Shown: positions 56,390 through 64,000 of the stretch, in pieces | How the letters are laid out: each line of letters starts with the position of its first letter | Position numbering within the stretch: the stretch's first letter is position 1 | NCBI RefSeq assembly: GCF_020497125.1 | Contig: NC_059072.1 | Coordinates: 76,763,697 to 76,827,696, forward strand | Source of the DNA: Mauremys mutica | Lineage: Eukaryota; Chordata; Testudines; Geoemydidae | DNA length: 64,000 bases | Direction: 5' to 3' | Program-made: the position numbers and the translations under genes | The notes under the pieces: model-generated | Told to the model about the DNA's origin: nothing | The model's database searches: none | Seen by the model: only the letters and a program-made list of their open reading frames with translations

Positions 56390-56871
56390 CACTTACCAGA
56401 GAGACTGTGGAAGAGACTAGCTGCAGATTTATACAAATTCAGAGGACATCATTACCTGGTCATCATGGACTATTTCTCCAGATTTATAGAAATAATGTAT
56501 TTGAAAGACATCACATGTTATCGAGAAACTGAAGTACACTTCAGTGTTACAGAATAACTAGTAACAGACAATGGACCAAAATTCATTGCAAGTAGAATTT
56601 AACTCATTCCAAACAAAAAATGTTTTTGATCATATTACTAGCAGCCCATATTACCAGAAGTGAATAGAGAGATGAGAGAGAGATGTACAGACAGCCAAAG
56701 AATGTCATACAGTGGAAAGATCCATTCCTTGCTTCTCTGAGTTACAGATCAAGACCAATAGCAGCTACTGGACGTAATCCAGTACTGCTTCTGATGGGAA
56801 GACAACTCAGAACTACTGTTCCTGTTTTGGAAAAGAATCTGTCTCCAAAGTGGCCAGACATGAGAGAGTAG
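56390..56871 (+). pseudogene. Gypsy integrase remnant
   Basis: ERLWKRLAADLYKFRGHHYL and VIMDYFSRFIEIMYL (56400-56500) are the catalytic-core start, with one Asp in AADLY. A VTDNGPKFIAS piece near 56562 holds the second Asp. LASLSYRSRP...LLMGRQLRTTVP (56727-56825) is the C-terminal part. Stops and shifts separate them. Confidence 0.8.
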
Positions 56872-57331
56872 CCAAATCAAATAAAAGGCTAAAAGATCTT
56901 ATGAAAACTTTTACAACAGATGTCAGTCAGAGAACTGCCACATCTAGAACCTCGTAACTGTTTGTGTCAAATTGGATGGAGGAAAAGATAGACAACTCCA
57001 GCTGCAGTAAAGAGAAAGAATTCAGTGCCCAGATCATATGTGATTGAGACCAACAGTGGAGAGCTCAACGGAAACCATTGACATCTACAGTTTGCTCCTT
57101 AGAAAGAACAATCAATACAGCAAATTCTACAGATGATGGATGCATAAGAATAAGAAGTCTCAAGGATTCTGGACCCACCACAGCCAGTTGTTGTAACTAA
57201 TGGACAGCCAGGTGACCAAGTTAAAACCAGTATGATGTAGAGACACTTAGACTGATACATACTGAATTTCAAAGACAGCATGATAGTGAAAATATTGTAA
57301 ATGGTAGGAATGTAGAATTTAAAAAGGGAGA

Positions 57332-57482
57332 TGTAATGGAATACTAAACTGCTAACCTTATTCAGCTAACCTCTGCCATACCCGGCTGTGCAGTAAAGAA
57401 TCTTATGATGAACACATATGGTGTGAACTTCGGTAAGTTGGAGGCTCTGTAGCAAGGCCATATCGGGTACAGAAACATGACA
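57332..57482 (+). repeat. 3' LTR of decayed Gypsy element
   Basis: It begins TGTAATGGAATACTAAACTG after the purine run AAAAAGGGAGA and ends AGAAACATGACA. It is shorter than the 5' LTR. The shared right-half words are TCTTATGATGAACACATATGG and GAGGCTCTGTAGC. Confidence 0.7.
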
Positions 57483-57487
57483 CCAGG

Positions 57488-57743
57488 AGAATGAAAATGC
57501 TAGGAGGGATGCTAGTGATTCTCATTTATCCTGCACCTCAGTGCTAATGTCCAAGAAAATGGTATGAAATGCTTAGACGTTACTTCACAAAGTGGCCGCA
57601 CTGCAGTTCCATGCTAATAGCCTTTACTACTACAATAGAAGCAGGGATGTTGCTATGTTGCTTCCAGGGACAGTCCTGGTTTCTCCTTGCCTTCCATTCT
57701 TAAATGCACACAGCCTGCTTCTCCATTTGGAGGGGAAAGACTC
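57488..57743. other. Short unique stretch
   Basis: No feature seen between the Gypsy element and the next MITE. Confidence 0.4.
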
Positions 57744-57746
57744 TTA

Positions 57747-57896
57747 GGCTTTGTCTACACTGCTCTTTCACCATGAAAACTTTTGTCACTCATGGGTGTG
57801 AAAAAACACTCTTGTTGGGAGTGGTTTTATTTTGTTGCTGGGAGAGCTCTCTGCTGGCAACAAAGAGCAGTGACACTGCACAGTGTAGACATAACC
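57747..57896. mobile_element. 150-bp PIF/Harbinger-type MITE
   Basis: The ends are GGCTTTGTCTACACTG and CAGTGTAGACATAACC, inverted over about 16 bp with few mismatches. The flanks tta (57744-57746) and ttt (57897-57899) fit a diverged 3-bp duplication. The interior GTGTGAAAAAACAC and GGGAGAGCTCTC are small palindromes. Non-coding. Confidence 0.8.
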
Positions 57897-57899
57897 TTT

Positions 57900-58759
57900 G
57901 GCAGAGCTGTGGTGGTGGACCATGAGCGTATCTGCTGATGTTCATGTCCCAACAGAACACTTTTCATTTTTTTAAATTTTGATATTTTAGAGCAAAATGG
58001 GCGTGTACATGTAGGGGACAGCGGAAGGATAGTTATGGAGACTGATGCACTGGCAGAAACCATAAGCTAAATTTGCAGGTGATGAAAGCATAAGGATTTC
58101 CACCAGTCTTTTAGAAAGCAAGCTGAAAATAGTCATGGAATCTATAAAGCTTTGTGAAAGAGAAGGAAGATTTATGTTCTATTATTTAAAAATATTATTG
58201 ACACCCCAACTTTGTATGGCAGACTCTTGACTGACTCTGTATAGTACATTGCTGGATGTGCAAAGAGGAGAGTATGTTTTTTGCTCTTTTTAAAACATCC
58301 TGTTTCCTACTTTTCTTTTTAAAAATGTTTTACAGAAGTGATAATGCAAATGTCTTCTCTGAACAACTGTGGAAGGGCAAAGTAGGTTTATTCATTCCAT
58401 AGAGTGGAGTAGTCTGCACACTTTCTCTGTATACCAGGAGCTTGAAATAGGATTATACTAGCTCCACAATCTAGTCCAGATCTTTTCAATTCAATAACTG
58501 CTTTGATAAGGAAAAATCTACCTCCTGTCATGCAGTACTCAAGAAACAGTCACTTGATACAACCAGCCTTGCCAACTATCTGTACTGTGTCCATTCTCCT
58601 CTTTGAGCAAGTCAGTCAAGAAACCAGTGAAGAATCATCTCCAGTTCCCTGTGTCTACCAATATCCTGGAAGCCTTTCAACTGAGTGCCACAAAATAGCA
58701 CAGAGGTGGCACTGGTAATGCTGATGGATCCATACGCAGAGAGAAAACATCCATACTCA
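57900..58759. other. No gene recognised
   Basis: Unique sequence up to the Harbinger terminal repeat. Confidence 0.4.
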
Positions 58760-59126
58760 GGGTACGTCTACACTACGGGACTATTCCGAATTTGCATAAA
58801 CCGGTATTGTAAAACAGATTTTACAAAATCGAGTGCGCGCGGCCACACTAAACACATTAAATCGGTGTTGTGCGTCCATGGTCCGAGGCTAGCGTCGATT
58901 TCTGGAGCGTTGCACTGTGGGTAGCTATCCCGTAGCTATCCCATAGTTCCCGCAGCCTCCCCCGCCCCTTGGCATTTCCGGGTTGAGATCCCAGTGCCTG
59001 ATGGGGCAAAAATCATTGTCGCGGGTGGTTCTGGGTACAGCCTCACCCCTCCCTCCCTGAGCAGCAGACAACCGTTTCGCGCCTTTTTTGCTTGGTGAAC
59101 TGTGCAGACGCCATAGCACAGCAAGC

Positions 59127-60416
59127 ATGGACCCTGCTCAGCTCAATACCGCAATCGTGAATGTTTTAAACACCTCGCGCACTCTCGTGCAGTCTATGGT
59201 GAACCAGGACCTTCAATCCGAGGCGAGGAGGAGGCGGATACGGCAGCGCGGCGATGACAGTGATGAGGACGTAGACACAGAATTCTCTCAAACCGCGGGC
59301 CCCTGCGCTTTGGAGATCCTGATGGTAATGGGGCAGATTCTATCCATTGAACGCCGATTTTGGGCCCGGGAAACAAGCACTGACTGGTGGGACCACATTG
59401 TGTTGCAGGTGTGGAATGATTCCCAGTGGCTGCGAAACTTTCGCATGCGTAAGGGCACTTTCATGGAACTTTGTGACTTGCTTGCCCCTGCCCTGAAACG
59501 CCATAATACCAAGATGAGAGCAGCCCTCACAGTAAAGAAGCGAGTGGCGATAGCCCTGTGGAAGCTTGCAACGCCAGACAGCTACCGGTCAGTCGGGAAT
59601 CAATTTGGAGTTGGAAAATCTACTGTGGGGGCTGCTGTGATGCAAGTAGCCAAAGCAATCACTAAGCTGCTGCTACGAAAGGTTGTGACTCTGGGAAACG
59701 TGCAGGCCATAGTGGATGGCTTTGCTGCACTGGGATTCCCTAACTGTGGGGGGGCGATAGATGGAACCCATATCCCTATCTTGGCACCGCAGCGCCAGGG
59801 CACCCAGTACGTAAACCGGAAGGGGTACTTTTCAATGGTGCTGCAAGCACTGGTAGATCACAAGGGACGTTTCACAAACATCCACGTGGGATGGCCAGGG
59901 AGGGTTCATGACGCTCGCGTCTTCAGAAGCACTACTCTGTTTAAACGGCTGCAGCAAGGGAATTACTTCCCAGACCAGAAAATAACAGTTGGGGATGTTG
60001 AAATGCCTGTCGTTATCCTGGGGGACCCAGCCTACCCCTTGATGCCATGGCTCATGAAGCCATACACAGGCAGCCTGGACAGTGGTCAGGATCTGTTCAA
60101 TTACAGGCTGAGCAAGTGCAGAATGGTGGTGGAATGTGCATTTGGCCGTTTAAAGGCGCGCTGGCGCACATTACTGACTCGCTCAGACCTCAGCCAAACC
60201 AATGTCCCCTATGTTATTACTGCTTGCTGTATTCTCCACAATCTCTGTGAGAGTAAGGGGGAGACCTTTATGGCGGGGTGGGAGGCTGAGGCAAATCACC
60301 TGGCCGCTGATTACGCGCAGCCAGACACCAGGGAGATTAGAAGAGCACACCAGGAAGCAGTGCGCATCAGAGAAGCTTTGAAAACGAGCTTCATCAATGG
60401 CCAGGGTACAGTGTGA
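59127..60416 (+). CDS. PIF/Harbinger DDE transposase (HARBI1-like)
   Basis: A 429-codon uninterrupted frame. It is the nuclease that cuts the element out and inserts it at 3-bp TWA sites; in this superfamily it works with the Myb-like protein encoded opposite. A helix-turn-helix (RSVGNQFGVGKSTVGAAV) lies at about 154-171. The catalytic triad is visible: Asp212 in AIDGTHIPI, Asp262 in GRVHDARVF, Glu336 in VVECAFGRLKARW. Length matches the family. The frame is also open 13 codons upstream (ATG at 59088), but the second ATG (MDPAQLNTAIVN) has the better A at -3 context and starts the part that looks like protein, so I chose it. An AATAAA signal follows the stop by about 95 bp. Intact and likely recent. 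Confidence 0.92.
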   Translation: MDPAQLNTAIVNVLNTSRTLVQSMVNQDLQSEARRRRIRQRGDDSDEDVDTEFSQTAGPCALEILMVMGQILSIERRFWARETSTDWWDHIVLQVWNDSQWLRNFRMRKGTFMELCDLLAPALKRHNTKMRAALTVKKRVAIALWKLATPDSYRSVGNQFGVGKSTVGAAVMQVAKAITKLLLRKVVTLGNVQAIVDGFAALGFPNCGGAIDGTHIPILAPQRQGTQYVNRKGYFSMVLQALVDHKGRFTNIHVGWPGRVHDARVFRSTTLFKRLQQGNYFPDQKITVGDVEMPVVILGDPAYPLMPWLMKPYTGSLDSGQDLFNYRLSKCRMVVECAFGRLKARWRTLLTRSDLSQTNVPYVITACCILHNLCESKGETFMAGWEAEANHLAADYAQPDTREIRRAHQEAVRIREALKTSFINGQGTV

Positions 60417-60510
60417 CTGCTGTGTTTGTTGATGAACACCCAACCCCTTTGATTGACTCAGTCCCTGTAAGCAACTCCCCCTCCCCCTTCGAGTACAGCT
60501 TACTTATGCA

Positions 60511-60550
60511 AATAAAGTCACTCTCATTTAAAAAGCATGAATTCTTTATT
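60511..60550. terminator. Convergent polyadenylation signals of Harbinger genes
   Basis: AATAAA at 60511-60516 serves the transposase. TTTATT at 60545-60550 is AATAAA on the minus strand for the Myb-like gene. The two transcription units end about 30 bp apart, in tail-to-tail order. Confidence 0.8.
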
Positions 60551-60633
60551 GATTCATTATAAAAAGAGGGAGAGAAGTAAGGGTGTGGTTTGGGAGGAGG
60601 ATAGGAGGGATGGAGAAGGCCATTAAAAAAAAT

Positions 60634-61154
60634 TCACAGTAACGACATCCTTCTGGTTGGGCTGTCCACGGGGGTGGAGTGGGCAGGTGCACGGAGCCTC
60701 CCCCCACGCGTTCTTACACGTCTGGGTGAGGAGGATGTGGAACATGGTGAGGGTTGAGGGTGGTTATACAGGGGCTGCAGCGGCACTCTGTGATCCTGCT
60801 GCCGTTCCTGAAGCTCCACCAGACGCCGGAGCATGTCAGTTTGATCACGCAGCAGCCCCAGAGTTGCATCCCGCCACCGCTGATCTTCCTGCCGCCACCG
60901 CTGATTTTCCTGCCGGTCTTCCTGCCGCCACCTCTCATCTCGGTTGTCCCTCCTGTCCTCACGTTCATCCCTCCTGTCCTCACATTCACTGGTCTCTTTC
61001 CTGTAATTTGATACCACGTCCTTCCACTCATTCAGATGAGCTCTTTCATTGCGTGTAACTTCCATAATATCCGAGAACATCTCATCTCGCGTCTTCTTTT
61101 TCCTCCGCCTTATCTGTGCTAGCCTTTGGGATGGAGGAGGGATGGTTGAAAAAT
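60634..61154 (-). CDS. Harbinger Myb/SANT-like protein, last exon (partial)
   Basis: An open frame of about 173 codons reading from a splice-acceptor-like CTGCAG| at 61155-61160 (minus strand) to a TGA at 60634. It starts within a split codon, then STIPPPSQRLAQIRRRKKK, followed by FSDIMEVTRNERAHLNEW. A charged coiled region comes next, with repeated REDRRD and RWRQEDQ words, then LLRDQTDMLRRLVELQERQ and a Ser/Pro/Arg-rich tail. This is the C-terminal half of the Myb/SANT-type DNA-binding partner (MSANTD-like) found in Harbinger elements. The DNA-binding trihelix itself should be in an upstream exon, cut off from this one by the LTR insertion at 61471. If spliced across the whole retroelement it might still be made; more likely the gene is disabled. 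Confidence 0.82.
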
Positions 61155-61470
61155 CTGCAGCTGCATGAGGGATATAAATATTTAGAAAGATACATTTTAC
61201 AGAACAATGGTTATACTCTTTCACAGTGAACAGCACTATTCACCTAGCACATGTGATTTCCCTACAAGGTCGCATTTTTCATCTTAATAGTGAGTGCTTG
61301 CAGCTCTGGAGTTACAGATCTCACAGACACAGGTCCAGGCATCAGAATTCAGCTTGCATGCGGCCATGGTAAGCCACTGTCTTTCGGCTTCTGCAGTGAT
61401 TTACCCCTCCCCCCCAACGCATGGCTAATACCACGCTATCTCCCTGCTAATCAACAACCTTCACACCCCC
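61155..61470 (-). other. Harbinger intron, truncated by LTR insertion
   Basis: The region upstream of the Myb-like exon on the minus strand ends in CTCATGCAGCTGCAG, a splice acceptor. It has no coding frame of note. Its right part (TTCAGCTTGCATGCGGCCATGG...) continues Harbinger-type sequence up to the LTR at 61471. Confidence 0.55.
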
Positions 61471-62237
61471 TGTCATGAATAGTTAGTAAAGGGTTAAAGC
61501 ATAGTACCTGGTGGGCATCTGACCTGAGGACCAATCAGGGAAGAGAATTTGAAACTCCTAGGAGGGAACTTTTCCCTCTGTTTGGGGGGGTCTTGGTCTT
61601 TGGCCGTTTGGAGTTCAAGAGACCAGACGAGTTAATCAAGTCCCTACAAGTTCCACCTTTCTGAACTAATTTCTTCTAGTCAAGATAGTGAGTATTAGAA
61701 AGATACTTTGTGTCCTATCTAATAATCCTATGTTTGCAATTCTGTGTGTTTGTTATTGATTATTCTTAATTCTGCTTGTACTGGTTGTACTGAGAAAGAG
61801 AGAGAAGTCTCCCCAGAACTTAGCAAGGTTATACCCTATGAGTGCCCAGCTTGGATTCATAGAGATTCTGTATTTTCTTTTGTTCTCTTAATAAATTCTT
61901 TTCTTTTCTTTGGACTTGGTTAATTCCTTCCCTTGGGGAAATTCAGGGGAAGGGGAGGGGGAAGTGGGCTGCTTCCCTGTGTGTAGAGATTCAAGGCGTT
62001 TGAATCCAGACACCTCTGTCTCCAGAGCAGGCTGGAGAGAGGGAGGAGGGGGGAGGTTCCTCCTCTGTGAATTGATCTGTGTTCCCAAGGGGGGAAACAG
62101 GGGTGTCCCGGCCCACGGAATTGACCGGGTGGTGGCAGCCGAAGGGGAGACCTACCCTAGGATTTTGGGGTGGGGGGAAGACATGCGGGTCCTCACTTTG
62201 AAACTGCCCAGTTTCAAGTGAGGGTAGACTCCTGACA
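61471..62237 (+). repeat. 5' LTR of second Gmr1-like element
   Basis: It begins TGTCATGAATAGTTAG and ends ACTCCTGACA. An AATAAA signal is at 61890-61895. It is 767 bp, shorter than the LTR at 5964. One upstream primer-site-like TGGTGGCAGCC is at 62130, against three in the other LTR. Confidence 0.88.
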
Positions 62238-62249
62238 TGGTGGCAGCGG
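62238..62249 (+). other. Primer-binding site, tRNA-Leu-like
   Basis: TGGTGGCAGCGG directly follows the LTR, identical to the site at 6813. It is complementary to the 3' end of a tRNA-Leu as I recall it. Confidence 0.65.
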
Positions 62250-62972
62250 AGTTTCGAACCCATTGTTACAAGCAGTTTTTTTCAGCTGGGCTACGCTGAA
62301 GGGAGCTATTCTCTTCTTCTAGAGCAGGAAAGCAACCTGACAGAAGAGGGAGTTTACAGTTTCAGCCAGGTTGGCTGGAGGGAATTAAGTTTCCAGCAGG
62401 CTTTGTTGGGAAACAGATTTTCTTTCTTGAAGCAGTTTTCAGGGAGGAGTTTTTTTTTTCTCTGCTGGCTATGCTGAGGAAAAACTCTTCCCTAGAGGTG
62501 TGTCCTTCCTTTGTGATATCAGGTATCACTCAGGATTCCTAAGGTGGGGGGAAGTGCTCGACAAAGTACATTCCCATCCAACAGGAAAAACAGGTTTGGG
62601 GGGGGGAAGAGACAAACCCTCCAGCCAGGTTTTTTTTTCTCCCTGTGTCTTTTGAAAGGATCAGAAGACAGGAGAACACAAATCCCTGAGGAATAGACCA
62701 GATTTTTCTCAGGGGTATTGTTAGCAGCAGCCTTTCAGCTGGGCTGCTGGGTACAGCAACTCAGAGCAGAGGGAGACAGAGGAATTTTTTTTTTACTCTT
62801 TCCCTCTTTCTCAGTACAAAGCAGTAACATTACACAAACCACAGTTTGCTATACAGAGGATTGCTTTATCTTTCTGTACTCAAGTTATCATAGCCAGGGT
62901 TAGGGACTGTCAAACACCACAAACAGTTCACGGACTGCAGAGGGGTGTGGCCAGCGCCAGGACACAGACACA
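62250..62972 (+). other. Untranslated leader of Gmr1-like element
   Basis: About 720 bp of leader, shared with 6825-7798 with some gaps. It ends in CTGCAGAGGGGTGTGGCCAG, just before the gag start codon. No coding frame of note. Confidence 0.6.
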
Positions 62973-64000
62973 ATGAGTGCCAAGGCCGCATCTAAACTGG
63001 AAACAAGACACAAAGAACTGCAATTACAAGACATGGAATTACAATTAAAACTCAAGGAGATTGAAATGAAAGAAAAAGCCAAACAGGCTGATCACAAGAG
63101 AGAAATGGAGATAATACAAGCCAAAGAGGCTGAGCACAGAAGACAATTAGAGTTAAAAGACAAAGAACTGGAAATCCAGAGACAGGCTCTGGAATTAGAA
63201 AAAACTAAACAGCAAACTCCACCCAATCCAACCCCTCTTCAACCTACTGATCAACCTTCTCGGAGAAAATTTCCCGCCTACAGGGCAGGTGAAGATGTTG
63301 AGGCCTTTTTAGAAAACTTTGAGAGGGCCTGTATTGGATACCATCTTCCTAAAGATCAATACATGCTGGAGCTGAGGTCACAGCTCAGCGGACAATTATC
63401 CCTGGTGGCAGCTGAAATGCCTAGAGACCTGATGGACGACTTTCCACTGTTCCTAACCAAGGCCAGACTCAGAATGGGCATCACCCCTGATCACGCCCGT
63501 CAGCGTTTCAGAGCCCAGAAATGGAAACCAGAGATGTCATTTCCAGAGCACGCTGCTTACCTGGAAAAACACTATTTCTCCTGGATATCAGGATCCAAGG
63601 TTAAGGAGCTAGACGACCTACACCTCCTGATATTGATGGAACAGTTCCTAGATGGTGTTCCTGAGAACATTAGACGCTACATCCAAGATGGTAAACCAAA
63701 AACTCTCACTGAGGCAGGAGAGATTGGAGCCAGATGGATGGCATCGGTAGACAACACGAAAGGTACTGCCAAGGGGAGCGAATCCAACAGGGTACACACC
63801 GACACTAAACCCTACCGTCGCGGACCAATCAAACCCACACCTACAACCCACGGACAGTCACACTCTACCTCTTCTTCTACCTCACCAGTCTCCAGTAGAC
63901 CAACACAAACCGGTGACCCATCAACTGGGCGATGTTTTCAATGCAATGAATTGGGGCATATCAAAGCCAAATGCCCAAAGAACCTAAACCGAGTGCAACT
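62973..64000 (+). CDS. Gmr1-like gag polyprotein with SCAN-like domain, partial
   Basis: The frame is open from ATG (MSAKAASKLETRHKELQLQD) to the window edge, 342 codons seen. It would build the particle and bind the element RNA. Residues 8-80 are a long charged coiled coil. Residues 95-170 are a capsid N-terminal part (FPAYRAGEDVEAFLENF). Residues about 172-257 resemble the SCAN domain, with an ARQRFRAQKW start and LLILMEQFLDGVPENI in the middle. A Ser/Thr/Pro-rich linker follows, then a CCHC zinc knuckle with Cys321, Cys324, His329 and Cys334. The SCAN domain of vertebrate zinc-finger proteins is known to derive from Gmr1-like gag, which supports the family call. No stop or shift is seen, so this copy is young. 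No stop is reached in the window. Confidence 0.9.
   Translation, partial: MSAKAASKLETRHKELQLQDMELQLKLKEIEMKEKAKQADHKREMEIIQAKEAEHRRQLELKDKELEIQRQALELEKTKQQTPPNPTPLQPTDQPSRRKFPAYRAGEDVEAFLENFERACIGYHLPKDQYMLELRSQLSGQLSLVAAEMPRDLMDDFPLFLTKARLRMGITPDHARQRFRAQKWKPEMSFPEHAAYLEKHYFSWISGSKVKELDDLHLLILMEQFLDGVPENIRRYIQDGKPKTLTEAGEIGARWMASVDNTKGTAKGSESNRVHTDTKPYRRGPIKPTPTTHGQSHSTSSSTSPVSSRPTQTGDPSTGRCFQCNELGHIKAKCPKNLNRVQ

Larger units (their letters stand above)
52740..57482 (+). mobile_element. Decayed full-length Gypsy LTR retrotransposon with nested insertions
   Basis: LTR-like ends at 52740-52929 and 57332-57482 (TG...CA type) surround gag, zinc knuckle, reverse transcriptase, RNase H and integrase remnants in Gypsy order. 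The flanks cctgg (52735-52739) and ccagg (57483-57487) agree at 4 of 5. All reading frames are broken by stops and shifts. A turtle SINE (52986-53176) and a hAT MITE (55289-55599) inserted into it later. It is the parent type of the chimeric mini-element at 17786. Confidence 0.85.
58760..61470 (+). mobile_element. Autonomous-type PIF/Harbinger transposon, left part (interrupted)
   Basis: The left terminal repeat starts GGGTACGTCTACACTAC at 58760. Two genes converge: a DDE transposase on plus (59127-60416) and the last exon of a Myb/SANT-like protein on minus (60634-61154). AATAAA signals of opposite strand lie at 60511-60516 (plus) and 60545-60550 (minus), about 30 bp apart. At 61471 the element is broken by a Gmr1-like LTR retrotransposon. 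The Myb N-terminal exon and the right terminal repeat should lie beyond the window. Confidence 0.88.
61471..64000 (+). mobile_element. Gmr1-like (Ty3/Gypsy) LTR retrotransposon, left part
   Basis: A 5' LTR (61471-62237), primer site, long leader and open gag gene. The leader matches that of 5964-9779 nearly word for word in places (CAGCTGGGCTACGCTGAAG, CCTAGAGGTGTGTCC), so both belong to one family, though the LTRs form different subtypes. The insertion lies inside the Harbinger element and is therefore younger than it. The right end is outside the window, so the pol genes cannot be judged here. Confidence 0.85.

Noticed and set aside
59088..59126. Upstream ATG of the Harbinger transposase
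   Set aside because: It adds 13 residues unlike the family's start, and the ATG at 59127 has the better context, so I started the gene there.
60657..61058. 133- and 85-codon plus-strand frames
   Set aside because: They are antisense to the Myb-like exon, whose repeated Arg/Asp/Glu codons leave the opposite strand open.

Overview
The window looks like genomic DNA from a turtle, most likely a cryptodire. This rests on the repeats. Two copies of the tRNA-derived turtle SINE (Cry type) are present, as are CR1 LINE 3' ends, PIF/Harbinger elements with GTCTACACT in the terminal inverted repeat, long-foldback hAT MITEs, and old amniote repeats (MIR and short palindromic elements). I found no exon of a host gene. 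Every convincing coding region belongs to a transposable element, so the window reads as intergenic or intronic DNA that has taken repeated insertions.

Layout, left to right. 1-5958: AT-rich unique sequence with a hAT MITE (735-1007), a diverged direct repeat (4374-4840) and a MIR. 5964-9779: a young, internally deleted LTR retrotransposon with a 5-bp target duplication; it fuses a gag fragment to the start of integrase and appears Gmr1-like (Ty3/Gypsy, SCAN-type gag). 10243-13704: a second young LTR element of retrovirus type, with a tRNA-Ser(UGA)-like primer site, two small signal-peptide-like ORFs and a perfect 17-bp-arm palindrome. 14237-16690: MIR, hAT MITE and CR1 relics. 17786-18466: a chimeric Gypsy mini-element whose direct repeats begin inside gag. 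18937-22859: Harbinger MITE, 27-bp minisatellite and two hAT elements. 24987-27948: a complete hAT transposon with an open 606-codon transposase and a perfect 8-bp target duplication. 28-52 kb: mostly unique AT-rich DNA with CR1, SINE, MIR, a hAT MITE and other dispersed repeats. 52740-57482: a decayed full-length Gypsy element carrying a nested SINE and a nested hAT MITE. 57747-57896: Harbinger MITE. 58760-61470 onward: an autonomous-type Harbinger element with convergent transposase and Myb-like genes. It is broken at 61471 by a second Gmr1-like LTR element whose open gag gene runs off the right edge.

The coding elements are systems in themselves. The hAT transposase presumably acts on its own inverted repeats. 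The Harbinger transposase would need its Myb-like partner, whose upstream exon lies beyond the retrotransposon insertion. The deleted Gmr1-like element at 5964 keeps LTRs and primer site but has no polymerase, so it would depend on enzymes from a relative such as the element at 61471.

All family assignments come from reading motifs by eye. No database search was run.
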